Both the position numbers and the translations under genes were made by a program. The notes below the pieces were generated by a model. The model searched no databases, had not been told where the DNA came from, and saw nothing but the letters and a program-made list of their open reading frames with translations. From contig JBBDXW010000032.1 of NCBI GenBank assembly GCA_040902105.1, positions 1 through 31,366 of the forward strand: a stretch of DNA of 31,366 bases. Reading direction: 5' to 3'. Source of the stretch: IDS-8 sp040902105. Lineage in GTDB: Bacteria > Pseudomonadota > Gammaproteobacteria > Steroidobacterales > Woeseiaceae. Shown in pieces: positions 21,945-29,985 of this stretch (positions are counted from its first letter, which is position 1; each line of letters starts with the position of its first letter).

Positions 21945-23879
21945 TCAGCTGCTGTTACTGGCGAGCACAGGGAAATTGAGCCGGGCACCCTTGCGCACCT
22001 TATGCAGGTCCAGTTCGGGATTGTACTGGCGGAACAGCCATACCGGCACATCGTAACGCTGCAGCGCGAGAATCCACACCGACTCGCCGTCGCTGACTTC
22101 GTGCTCACGCACACCGGTAATCCGGTAGTTGCGGAAGAATGCGTCCTGTTGTTCCTTGTGATATGTCGCGCGAAGATTCTCGAACGTAGCGGCGTCGACC
22201 CGGCTCAGATCGAGCTTGATGCGTTGTCCAACCTCGACCGGTGTGCGAAATGCGAGTCCGTTGATGTCCCTCAGCCGCTGCGTTCTGATCCCCAGCCAGT
22301 CGGCAAAATGTCCCAGGGTCTCGAGCGGATGCACTTCGATGGTCCGGTCGTCGGCAACCGTGTAGTCGCTGGGATCCGAGAGAAGCGACGACTGCACTTC
22401 AGCGTCTACGGTAGCGGGAAGGTCGTCAGCCAGCGCGCCGGCTTCCTCATCCGGCTCAGCATCGTCCGGCACCGGGACCACGGCGACTGCCATCGGCTCG
22501 GGCGGCACAGGTATCACTTCGGCCGCCTCGACGGTGCTCGCGAGCATGACCGGGAGCGGTCCGGCAGCGGGCAGGCGCAACTGCTGGCCGGCCCGTATCA
22601 TATTGCCGCTGCCGATATTGTTGAGCGCCACGAGGGTCGAGACGCGCGTGCCGTATGTTCTGGCGATTTCAGACAGGGTGTCGCCCGGGCGGATTGTATG
22701 AAACAGGTCCGGCAGTTGTTCCGGGTAAAGCGCATCGCCCGGCAGCGTTGCCATGAGCTCGAGCAACGGCGCCTTCAACAACTCACGCGGCAAACGCAGC
22801 TTGTACTGTTGCGGCAGGTGCTTGCTGCCCTGCCATACGGTCGCCTGCAGCGCAGGATTGTACCGGGCCAGATCGGCCTGGCTGACGCCGAGCGTCGCGG
22901 ACAACGCGTCTGCGGGTACATAGGCGTCGAGCGTGATTGTTTCATAGTCTACCGGCCCGTATGGCACCAGCCCGGGAAAATACAGCTCCGGATTCCGGTC
23001 GACTTTCAGCGCAGCGAGAAATGCAACGTAAAAATTGCGGGACGCGAAACCGAATGTCCGGCCACGATATTCGCGAAGGATTTTCACGTAAGCCGTGTCG
23101 CCGTGCGCCTGCATCGCGCGACGGACTCCGGACAGGCCATGGTTGTAGGCCGTTATTGCCATCGGCCAGTTGCCGGTGATGGAGTAGTTGTATGCCAGCA
23201 GTCGCCCCGCGGCAACCGTGGCGGTAAAGGGATCGTTTCTTTCATCGAGTACGTGGTCGACATGCATGAAACGACGTCCCGTGCTGTGCGTAAATTGCCA
23301 GATGCCGGATGCGCCAACGTGCGAACGCGCCTCCGGATTGTAGGACGACTCGACGTGCGGCAATGCTGCAAGCTCGACGGGTACACCGAGCTTGGCGAAC
23401 TCCGTGTGGACATGGGCGCGATAACGCCCGGCCCGTTTCATGCCTTCGCGGAAGCGATCTGAAAGCCCCTGCTGGTAACGGATGTTGTCGATGGCATCGG
23501 CCAGAACGCGATCCGGCACGTCGTCAGGCCACAGCGCCAGTACTGCCTGTTCGTCCGCGGAGAGACTGTCGCGCTTGCCGGTGGCGAGCGATTGCAGCAG
23601 CTTTTTATAGTGGGTGCGGCGATTTTCGACCTGGCGGTGCCGCTCTTTTCGCGACGTTTTAGCCGGAATGTCGATCCGTTCATAGATTACCGCGAGATTT
23701 CGGTTATCGTGCAAGACTCCCTGGTCACTGTCGTACTCGGTGAATATCGACACCCAGAAACTTACGTCCGGCTCGAGCTCCGGCGGCTGCGGGAACCATT
23801 CATCGGCCCTCGCCTCAAAGGCCACGCAGACGAGCGCGACCAGCGCCGCAATCGAGATCGAGCGAATTAGACTTGTCAT
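21945..23879 (-). CDS. mltD: Membrane-bound lytic transglycosylase D with LysM repeats
   Basis: A 644-residue exported enzyme that cleaves the glycan strand of peptidoglycan, leaving anhydro-muramyl ends. It has a signal peptide (1-24), an N-terminal helical region, the SLT domain (about 155-300) with catalytic Glu177 in LPHVESSYNPEA, SGIWQFTHSTGRRF and TAYNHG, and three LysM modules at about 393-436, 515-557 and 590-637, with a Pro/Val/Ala/Glu linker (440-500) between the first two. I see no lipobox Cys, so it is probably soluble in the periplasm despite its name. The ATG at 23879 starts the signal peptide; the upstream open frame is not protein-like. It is divergent from the M14-type gene. 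Confidence 0.94.
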   Translation of the reverse strand: MTSLIRSISIAALVALVCVAFEARADEWFPQPPELEPDVSFWVSIFTEYDSDQGVLHDNRNLAVIYERIDIPAKTSRKERHRQVENRRTHYKKLLQSLATGKRDSLSADEQAVLALWPDDVPDRVLADAIDNIRYQQGLSDRFREGMKRAGRYRAHVHTEFAKLGVPVELAALPHVESSYNPEARSHVGASGIWQFTHSTGRRFMHVDHVLDERNDPFTATVAAGRLLAYNYSITGNWPMAITAYNHGLSGVRRAMQAHGDTAYVKILREYRGRTFGFASRNFYVAFLAALKVDRNPELYFPGLVPYGPVDYETITLDAYVPADALSATLGVSQADLARYNPALQATVWQGSKHLPQQYKLRLPRELLKAPLLELMATLPGDALYPEQLPDLFHTIRPGDTLSEIARTYGTRVSTLVALNNIGSGNMIRAGQQLRLPAAGPLPVMLASTVEAAEVIPVPPEPMAVAVVPVPDDAEPDEEAGALADDLPATVDAEVQSSLLSDPSDYTVADDRTIEVHPLETLGHFADWLGIRTQRLRDINGLAFRTPVEVGQRIKLDLSRVDAATFENLRATYHKEQQDAFFRNYRITGVREHEVSDGESVWILALQRYDVPVWLFRQYNPELDLHKVRKGARLNFPVLASNSS

Positions 23880-23950
23880 TTGAACGGAATAAGGTTTCAA
23901 TCGAGGAGTTAATTCTAAACGCTTGAATAGTTCACAGAAATCAAGCCCTT

Positions 23951-23956
23951 TATAAT
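23951..23956 (+). promoter_or_regulatory. Consensus -10 for the 24027 gene
   Basis: A perfect TATAAT lies 70 bases before the start codon in the mltD-divergent gap. No good -35 is found at 16-18 bases; TTGAAT is 22 bases away, so an activator or extended contacts may be needed. Confidence 0.4.
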
Positions 23957-24026
23957 GCATTCTTACCCGGGCCGGCTGTGACATGCAACCCGAATCAGCC
24001 GATTCAGGCAACAGTATTAAACGTCA

Positions 24027-25775
24027 ATGAATAATGTCGCGACGCAGACCACATTTTTCGCCTTGAGCGGCGTGCTTTTGCTGCTGCTCGGTCAGAGTCC
24101 TGTGGCCGATGAGCCGGCGGCCGAGCCCGGCGACGACATCATTGTCGCACCGCCGGCAACAGCTCCGCCGCCAGACGAGACGCCGGGTGATGTCACTGCG
24201 GCGGACACCGCAGAGCCCGTCCCGGCGCCGGTTGCGAACACCGAGGAGGTCGTCAAAGCCGAGGCGCAGCCCACAGGCGATTCCGCTATCGCCTCGGATC
24301 ATGCCGACGCCGATGCGGCGACCGACATCCTGGAGCCGGTGGAGGCGGCTGCCACTGCCGAAGGCCCGGACGTCGGGCCGGTAATCCTTCCGCAGGAGCA
24401 CGGGCCGACGCCGGAAGAATTCGCCGCACAGGCACCTGCCGACGAACTTTCCGAGTCACCGGGCGAGCCGGGTGCACCGGACCCGTCCGCGAATGACGTC
24501 GAGGTGGCCGACGCAGCAGACCACGGGGCTGTCGAGGGATCGGCACCGACCGAAGATTTGCTGCGTAACGCTACCGGCCAACAAACCGAAGATGCGCCGA
24601 CGGCCTCGCCGGGCAACAGCACCCAGTACGCAGGCGTGGCGATCGACCCACTGTCCGCGGAGATGGATGAGCCGTCCTCGGAGATCCCGCTGGCGGATGC
24701 GGTAACCATCGCCGAGGAACAGGAAGCGGCCCGCACGATGACGTTGCTCAACGCAGAAGTCCCGCCCGGGACTTATCAGCGATTGTCGTGGTCGGCGACC
24801 GAACTGTTTGAGGGCATACCGGTATCGACGCCGGTACTCGCCGTGAACGGAAAGTTGCCGGGCCCGACCTTGTGCCTGACGGCGGCTGTGCACGGCGATG
24901 AGCTCAACGGTATCGAAATGGTTCGTCGGGTCATGCACGACCTGGATCCGCAGAAACTGTCCGGCGCGGTGATCGGCGTGCCGATCGTCAATCTGCAGGG
25001 ATTCCGTCGTGGTTCCCGCTACCTGCCGGACCGGCGCGACCTCAATCGCTACTTTCCCGGAAACCCGAACGGTAGCGCAGCATCGAGAATTGCGCACTCG
25101 TTTTTCACCGAGGTCATTCGGCATTGTGACGCGCTGATCGATCTGCATACCGGTTCGTTCGAGCGCGCCAACCTGCCGCAATTGCGCGCCGACCTGCGCA
25201 ACCCCGACGTCGTGACACTGACGCACGGATTTGGCGCGACCGTCATCCTGCACAGCGATCCGACGCAAGGCACCTTGCGGCACGCAGCATCTCGGGTCGG
25301 CATAGCCACCGTGACCCTGGAAGCAGGCGGGCCATCCGAACTCGAACTCAAGGAAGTCATGCACGGCGTCAAGGGAATTGAAACGCTGCTCAATACGCTC
25401 GGCATGGTCAAGAAAGCCCGGCTTTGGGGAGACCCGGAGCCTGTCTATTATCGCTCGGTGTGGGTACGCGCGGACCGGGGCGGTATATTGCTCGCGGACG
25501 TCAGCCTGGGCAGTACGGTTCGCCGCGGCGATTTGCTCGGGACTATCACCGACCCCATGAACAACGCGAGCACCAACCTTTACGCGCCCTTCGCGGGACG
25601 CGTCATCGGCATGGCCAGAAACCAGGTCGTGATGCCGGGCTTTGCCGCCTTCCATGTCGGCATTCAGACCGCGGAAGCGAGGGCCGCGGACAACCGCGAA
25701 GACGACACCGACGACGCGCTGATGCACGAATCCGAAGTAACCAACGACGATTACATCGACGGGATGTCGGAGTAG
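24027..25775 (+). CDS. Exported succinylglutamate desuccinylase/aspartoacylase-family protein with long linker
   Basis: A 582-residue protein. Residues 1-28 form a signal peptide. About 29-235 is a low-complexity Ala/Pro/Asp/Glu stretch, acidic and likely disordered. The rest is an M14-type zinc amidohydrolase domain of the AstE/AspA family, with AAVHGDELNGIE (zinc His289, Glu292), DRRDLNRYFPG (336-345), zinc His374 in LIDLHTGS and the catalytic Glu in TLEAGGPSE (about 428). A C-terminal lipoyl-like hammerhead contains GGILLADVSLGSTVRRGDLLG and YAPFAGRV. Family enzymes deacylate N-acyl amino acids in the cytoplasm, but this one appears exported. Its substrate is unknown. The nearby mltD and L,D-transpeptidase genes suggest an envelope role. 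Divergent from mltD. Confidence 0.83.
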   Translation: MNNVATQTTFFALSGVLLLLLGQSPVADEPAAEPGDDIIVAPPATAPPPDETPGDVTAADTAEPVPAPVANTEEVVKAEAQPTGDSAIASDHADADAATDILEPVEAAATAEGPDVGPVILPQEHGPTPEEFAAQAPADELSESPGEPGAPDPSANDVEVADAADHGAVEGSAPTEDLLRNATGQQTEDAPTASPGNSTQYAGVAIDPLSAEMDEPSSEIPLADAVTIAEEQEAARTMTLLNAEVPPGTYQRLSWSATELFEGIPVSTPVLAVNGKLPGPTLCLTAAVHGDELNGIEMVRRVMHDLDPQKLSGAVIGVPIVNLQGFRRGSRYLPDRRDLNRYFPGNPNGSAASRIAHSFFTEVIRHCDALIDLHTGSFERANLPQLRADLRNPDVVTLTHGFGATVILHSDPTQGTLRHAASRVGIATVTLEAGGPSELELKEVMHGVKGIETLLNTLGMVKKARLWGDPEPVYYRSVWVRADRGGILLADVSLGSTVRRGDLLGTITDPMNNASTNLYAPFAGRVIGMARNQVVMPGFAAFHVGIQTAEARAADNREDDTDDALMHESEVTNDDYIDGMSE

Positions 25776-25806
25776 TCGGGAAGACCAGGGGTCAGAGTCT
25801 GAGTTC

Positions 25807-25876
25807 ACCGTTTGTCGCTGTCGCGGGCTCCAGCAGGAAGCCGTGTTGGAGTTCGTGACAGCAGGCGATAAACGGT
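25807..25876. repeat. Palindromic extragenic repeat, copy 2
   Basis: A long imperfect hairpin in the gap after the 24027 gene. The left arm 25807-25832 begins ACCGTTTGTCGC and ends GGGCTCCA; the right arm 25846-25876 begins TTGGAG and ends GCGATAAACGGT. Most mismatches are G-T pairs, so the RNA form would be nearly fully paired apart from a small bulge. It shares TCGCGGGCTCCA and TTGGAG-CGTGACA with the repeat at 19185-19246. Confidence 0.7.
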
Positions 25877-25924
25877 AGTCCGCGCGACTTGGCTACATTC
25901 GTGCAGGCCCATTAAAGTTCTGCA

Positions 25925-26860
25925 ATGAAGCAGCGCAAACCTCTGTCGTATTTCCGCGCGCCGCAGTACTGGCCAACGTGGATCGGACTCGCTCTACTTC
26001 GAATCAGCGGCCTGTTGCCCTATCGCGTGCAACTCGGCATCGGCAAGCGCCTGGGACGCATTGCTCACGTGTTCGCCAAAGAGCGCCGCGCAATCTGCCG
26101 CCGCAATATCGAATTGTGCTTTCCGGCATTGTCACCGGCGGAGCGCGACGCGCTTGCCCTGCTGCACTTCGAAGCGCTCGGCATGTCCATCATCGAACTG
26201 GGGCTCGGCCGCTGGGCATCGGACCGCAAACTTCTGGCGATGACGCGCATCGAGGGCGCCGAACATATCCGCGATGCCACGGACCGCGGTGTCGGAGTCA
26301 TCCTGCTGAGCGCCCACTTCACCACGCTCGAAATCAGCGGCCGCGTGCTGAGCCTGAACTCCCCGCCATTCGACGCGGTGTATCGCAAGAATCGCAGCGA
26401 GTTCATGACGGAAATTCTACGGACCAACCGGGAGAGGTCCGCAAGAGGCACGATTGAGAAAAACGACATCAAAAGCATGATTCGGAGCCTCAAGGCGGGC
26501 ACCCCGGTGTGGTACGCGCCGGATCAGAGTTACAACCGCAAGCAGTCTGCGCTGCTACCTTTTTTCGGCGTGCCGTGTATGACCAATACTGCAACAGGCA
26601 CGCTTGCGAGGCTCGGCAAGGCAGTCGCCGTTCCGTTTTTTCCCCGGCGACGGCCGGAAGGCGGATACGTCCTGACGATCCTGCCACCGATCGAGGGCGT
26701 GCCGAGTGACGATCCGGTCGAAGACACTCGCAAGTACCTCGAAATCCTCGAACGGCAAATCCGGCTTTGCCCGGAGCAATATTACTGGGTGCATCGCAAG
26801 TTCAAGAACCGGCCGAAGCCCTTGCCGGACGTTTACAGCGACCTGGAGGCGCTCGAATAG
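25925..26860 (+). CDS. lpxL: Lipid A biosynthesis acyltransferase (LpxL family)
   Basis: A 311-residue inner-membrane acyltransferase that adds a secondary acyl chain to the Kdo2-lipid A precursor. It has an N-terminal hydrophobic segment (about 15-33), the catalytic H-x4-E motif HFTTLE (His131, Glu136), FDAVYRKN (148-155 region), WYAPDQSYN and the closing YYWVHRKFKNRP. This matches HtrB/LpxL family length. LpxM or LpxP activity cannot be excluded from sequence. It begins a plus-strand unit after the REP-like hairpin. Its 3' end overlaps that of kdkA by 28 bases in convergent orientation. Confidence 0.9.
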   Translation: MKQRKPLSYFRAPQYWPTWIGLALLRISGLLPYRVQLGIGKRLGRIAHVFAKERRAICRRNIELCFPALSPAERDALALLHFEALGMSIIELGLGRWASDRKLLAMTRIEGAEHIRDATDRGVGVILLSAHFTTLEISGRVLSLNSPPFDAVYRKNRSEFMTEILRTNRERSARGTIEKNDIKSMIRSLKAGTPVWYAPDQSYNRKQSALLPFFGVPCMTNTATGTLARLGKAVAVPFFPRRRPEGGYVLTILPPIEGVPSDDPVEDTRKYLEILERQIRLCPEQYYWVHRKFKNRPKPLPDVYSDLEALE

Positions 26861-27597
26861 CCCTGCATGAGTTGCTGCCAGCTCGCTTGAGAAAACGACA
26901 GGCGCGGCTCCAGTTGCCGGATTTTTACGAGCGAGCGATACAGCCGCGCGAGGTTCCGCTGTTGCCAGGTCCCCGGCGGCCGCAGCCTCCCACGATCGAA
27001 GTCGAGCAGAAAAGCGGCGTCGTCCGCGTCGACCTGCACGTTATATGCATTCAGATCGGCGTGGCACACCCCGGCCTCGTGGAATCGGCGAATGCCTTCG
27101 CCTACACCGCTCCAGAAGCCCTCCGCGGTTGCGTTTTGCAGCAGTCGATCCGACAACGACCGGATGCCTTGCACGCGGACAGTCAGCAGGTCGGCCGTGT
27201 AAAAGAACCCGGCGACGCGGCGAAAGCGGGCGGCTGCGGGACGCGGCACAGGCAGCCCCATGGCCGTCAGCCTTGCCAGCAGGCGCCACTCGGCGAATGC
27301 GCGCGTCCGCTCTCCGCCCAGCCACAGATACAGATCTCGATTCATGCGGCCGGGCACGCCGCCGCGCCGGTAATGCCGCAGCACGAATTCCGACTTTCCA
27401 TCGCCGACGAACATCGTGTTGCCGCGCCCCGCCGAGCGCAGCGCCCCCGTCACCGGCACCGCCCACTGCCATGTTTCCGGGCGGAAGCTCGCGTCGGAAA
27501 TCTGGTTGATGAGCGCCCGATCGTATAGGATGGCGCCGGTTTCGGTGTTCTCGACAGTCTCGTTCAAACGCAAGCTGTCTTCATTTACCTGATCCAT
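26833..27597 (-). CDS. kdkA: 3-deoxy-D-manno-octulosonic acid kinase
   Basis: A 254-residue kinase of the KdkA/RfaP fold, predicted to phosphorylate Kdo in the LPS inner core with ATP. It has the N-terminal lobe with a nucleotide-contact run SAGRGNTMFVGDG and KSEFVLRHYRRGG, the catalytic loop HADLNAYN (179-186) and LDFDRGRLR (DFD 199-201 in the DFG position). The length fits KdkA (about 240 residues). The start at ATG 27597 has GGAG four bases ahead. Its start codon is one base from the divergent GT9 start, so promoters must lie inside the opposite reading frame. Kdo phosphorylation replaces a second Kdo in organisms such as Haemophilus. Confidence 0.9.
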   Translation of the reverse strand: MDQVNEDSLRLNETVENTETGAILYDRALINQISDASFRPETWQWAVPVTGALRSAGRGNTMFVGDGKSEFVLRHYRRGGVPGRMNRDLYLWLGGERTRAFAEWRLLARLTAMGLPVPRPAAARFRRVAGFFYTADLLTVRVQGIRSLSDRLLQNATAEGFWSGVGEGIRRFHEAGVCHADLNAYNVQVDADDAAFLLDFDRGRLRPPGTWQQRNLARLYRSLVKIRQLEPRLSFSQASWQQLMQGYSSASRSL

Positions 27598-27598
27598 A

Positions 27599-28696
27599 AT
27601 GCTCCAGAAATCGCCGCCAGAAAGCATCTGCGTCATCCGTCTTTCGGCAATCGGCGATACCTGTCATGCACTGGCGGTTGTCAGGGCCATTCAGGATGCG
27701 TGGCCGGAAACACGGCTCACGTGGATCATCGGCAAAACTGAAGCGGCGTTGATGTCGGATATCCCCGGCATCAAGTTTATCATTTTCGATAAGTCCAAAG
27801 GGCTCCGGGCGTATGCCGAGGTTCGGTCGCAGCTAATGCGCGAACGCTTCGACGTCGCGCTCTGCTTGCACGCCTCGATGCGCGCGAACCTCATCTGCCG
27901 GCTGGCGAAAACTCGCATTCGCCTGGGGTTCGACGTCTCGCGCGCCAGGGACTTTCAGTGGCTGTTCACGAATCGCCGCATCGCAGCAACCGGGCGGCAG
28001 CATGTGCAGGACGCGATGCTGGAATTCTCCCGGCACATCGGCGTGCCGCGACGCGAACTTCGCTGGGACATTCCGCTGTCGTCTGCGCATCGCGAATTCG
28101 CCGCTCAGTATGAATCTGCAGATCGGCCGATTCTCGTCATTAGCCCATGCAGCAGCGAACGCAACCGTAACTTTCGAAACTGGAGCGCCGAGAACTACGC
28201 CGCGGCCGCCAACCACGCCAGAAAGAAATTCAACTGCCGAATCGTCCTGACCGGCGGATCGTCGGCCACGGAAATCGAATACGGCAACACCATCCGCAAA
28301 CTGTGCGATCCAAGCCTCGTCAACCTGATCGGCAAAACGAGCTTGAAGCAACTGCTCGCCATTCTCGACGCTGCCGTTGCGCTGCTGTGTCCGGATTCCG
28401 GACCGGCACACATGGCTACCACCGTTCGTACGCCGGTGATCGGTCTGTACGCCACCTCGAATCCGGAACGGACCGGGCCTTATTTCAGCCGGGAGCTGAC
28501 TGTGAACGCCTATCCGGAGGCGCTGCACAAGTACCTCGACAAGGCAGCGGACGAAGTGCGCTGGGGGCAGCGCGTACGCGACCCGCATGCCATGGGGCTC
28601 ATCCGGCTTGCGCGAGTCAACGAGAAGATCGACCGGGTCTTCGGCCTGCGCGCCACGCCAAAGCCTGCCACGAACGATGCATTTTCAGGTTTTTAA
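27599..28696 (+). CDS. Glycosyltransferase family 9 (LPS heptosyltransferase-like)
   Basis: A 365-residue GT-B glycosyltransferase of family 9, the family of LPS heptosyltransferases. It has the N-terminal CVIRLSAIGDTCHALAVVRA, a loop ISPCSSERNRNFRNWSAENY, and the nucleotide-sugar site CPDSGPAHMATTVRTPVIGLY. The family uses ADP-heptose and adds heptose to Kdo or heptose. WaaC-like, WaaQ-like or a different sugar donor cannot be decided. No ribosome site precedes the ATG at 27599, which is the only start giving the usual N-terminus. It is divergent from kdkA by one base and convergent with waaF across 251 bases. Confidence 0.85.
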   Translation: MLQKSPPESICVIRLSAIGDTCHALAVVRAIQDAWPETRLTWIIGKTEAALMSDIPGIKFIIFDKSKGLRAYAEVRSQLMRERFDVALCLHASMRANLICRLAKTRIRLGFDVSRARDFQWLFTNRRIAATGRQHVQDAMLEFSRHIGVPRRELRWDIPLSSAHREFAAQYESADRPILVISPCSSERNRNFRNWSAENYAAAANHARKKFNCRIVLTGGSSATEIEYGNTIRKLCDPSLVNLIGKTSLKQLLAILDAAVALLCPDSGPAHMATTVRTPVIGLYATSNPERTGPYFSRELTVNAYPEALHKYLDKAADEVRWGQRVRDPHAMGLIRLARVNEKIDRVFGLRATPKPATNDAFSGF

Positions 28697-28947
28697 CGGC
28701 AAAATACTGCTTTTTCCCGCCATCTTATCCGGCGTTCGCCGCCTTTCACAAGCCCGGCAGAGTATCTCGCGATCGATGTACTTCACCGCATTTTTGTGGA
28801 TTTTGACCCCAGCGGGGCTCCGGAACGCTGCAAAATCGCAGTGCCAGGCTGCCGCGTCGCGACAAAGCCCACGCAAGGGGCGCCCCCGCTGACCATCAAC
28901 CGGCGTTACCGGCCATTCGGCGCCAATAGCCACATGATCGCACCCTT
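28697..28947. other. Gap between convergent GT9 and waaF genes
   Basis: I see two short palindromes (CGGCGTTCGCCG at 28731-28742, and CCCC-AGC-GGGG at about 28805-28815) but no terminator with a T-run and no gene. It is probably a shared 3' region. Confidence 0.4.
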
Positions 28948-29958
28948 TCAGGGTTCTTTGGGGTCCCCCATGCTTGCAAACACGGCTTCTGGCAGGATTT
29001 CCCGCAGGCAGCGAAAATGGCCCAAAGGACATTCCCGCTGAAAACAGGGGCTGCACTCGATCGCCAGATAATGCACAACCCGATTGGCGGTCAGCGGCGG
29101 GGTAAACCCGGGGCTGGTCGAGCCGTACAGGGCGACCACGCGGGTCCCGACCGCCGCAGCGATGTGCATCAGGCCGGAGTCGTTGCTGACGGCCTGCTCG
29201 CAGCGTCCCAGCAGATCGATAACGTCCTCGAGTGCGGTTTGCCCGCAGAGATTCAGCGCAAACCCGTCGCGCGCAATTGTCTGTCCCGCAGCAAGGTCCT
29301 TCGACGAACCCAGCACCCACACGGAGTAACCGGCTCGCACCAGCATTTCCGCGAGAGTTCTGAAGTACTCGATGGGCCAGCACTTGGCCGGGCCGTATTC
29401 GGCGCCGGGCATCATCGCGATGACCGGCTTGTCGGTCGCAAGCCCGAGCCTCGCGATGACTGCGCGCTGGTTGGTTACGGATACCTCGAGCACGGGCCTC
29501 GGCATCGACGGCAGCGGCTCATCAGGCGCGAGGCCCAGGGCCAGAAACCGCTTCACGGTCTGATCGAGCCGGCGCTCGTCAAACTCGTGCATGTCGTTGA
29601 TCAGGCGAAAGCGCATTTCGCCTTGATACCCGGTCCGTCTGCGAATTCCGGCGAACCACGGAATGAGCGCCGCCTTCAGTGAGCGTGGTAAAACGATCGC
29701 CTGTCCGTATTTTTCCGCGCGCAGCGATCGCGCCACCCGCCAGCGCTTGCCGAGCGAAATTTCACCGTGCCCGGCTGGCGATACGACAGCCTTCCTGACT
29801 TCCGGCATGCGCGCGATAATAGGACTCGACCATGCGGGCGCCAGCACATCTATTTGAGTCTCCGGCTGCCGCTCCTTCAACAGCTTAAAAAGGGATTGCG
29901 CCATCACCATATCGCCTACCCAGGACGGGCCGACGACCAATATTGCCCGGTTAGCCAC
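28948..29958 (-). CDS. waaF: ADP-heptose:LPS heptosyltransferase II
   Basis: A 336-residue GT9 enzyme that adds the second heptose to the LPS inner core on the cytoplasmic side of the inner membrane. Landmarks are LVVGPSWVGDMVMAQSLF (7-24), LPRSLKAALIPWFAGI, GYQGEMRFRLIND, MMPGAEYGPAKCWP, SNDSGLMHIAAAVGT and the C-terminal ECSPCFQRECPLGH, typical of WaaF. The start is a GTG at 29958 without a clear ribosome site. It lies 27 bases after hldD on the same strand, and the two act in one pathway, hldD making the ADP-heptose donor. Confidence 0.95.
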   Translation of the reverse strand: MANRAILVVGPSWVGDMVMAQSLFKLLKERQPETQIDVLAPAWSSPIIARMPEVRKAVVSPAGHGEISLGKRWRVARSLRAEKYGQAIVLPRSLKAALIPWFAGIRRRTGYQGEMRFRLINDMHEFDERRLDQTVKRFLALGLAPDEPLPSMPRPVLEVSVTNQRAVIARLGLATDKPVIAMMPGAEYGPAKCWPIEYFRTLAEMLVRAGYSVWVLGSSKDLAAGQTIARDGFALNLCGQTALEDVIDLLGRCEQAVSNDSGLMHIAAAVGTRVVALYGSTSPGFTPPLTANRVVHYLAIECSPCFQRECPLGHFRCLREILPEAVFASMGDPKEP

Positions 29959-29985
29959 TGGCGACGGGATTATCGATCCGATGAC

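Noticed and set aside
22002..23462. Plus-strand open frame of 486 codons opposite mltD
   Set aside because: mltD has a full SLT catalytic site and LysM modules on the other strand, and the plus frame shows no family pattern.
24456..25808. Minus-strand 450-codon frame opposite the desuccinylase-family gene
   Set aside because: The plus strand encodes the zinc site and signal peptide; the minus frame has no recognisable domain and a shadow-like composition.
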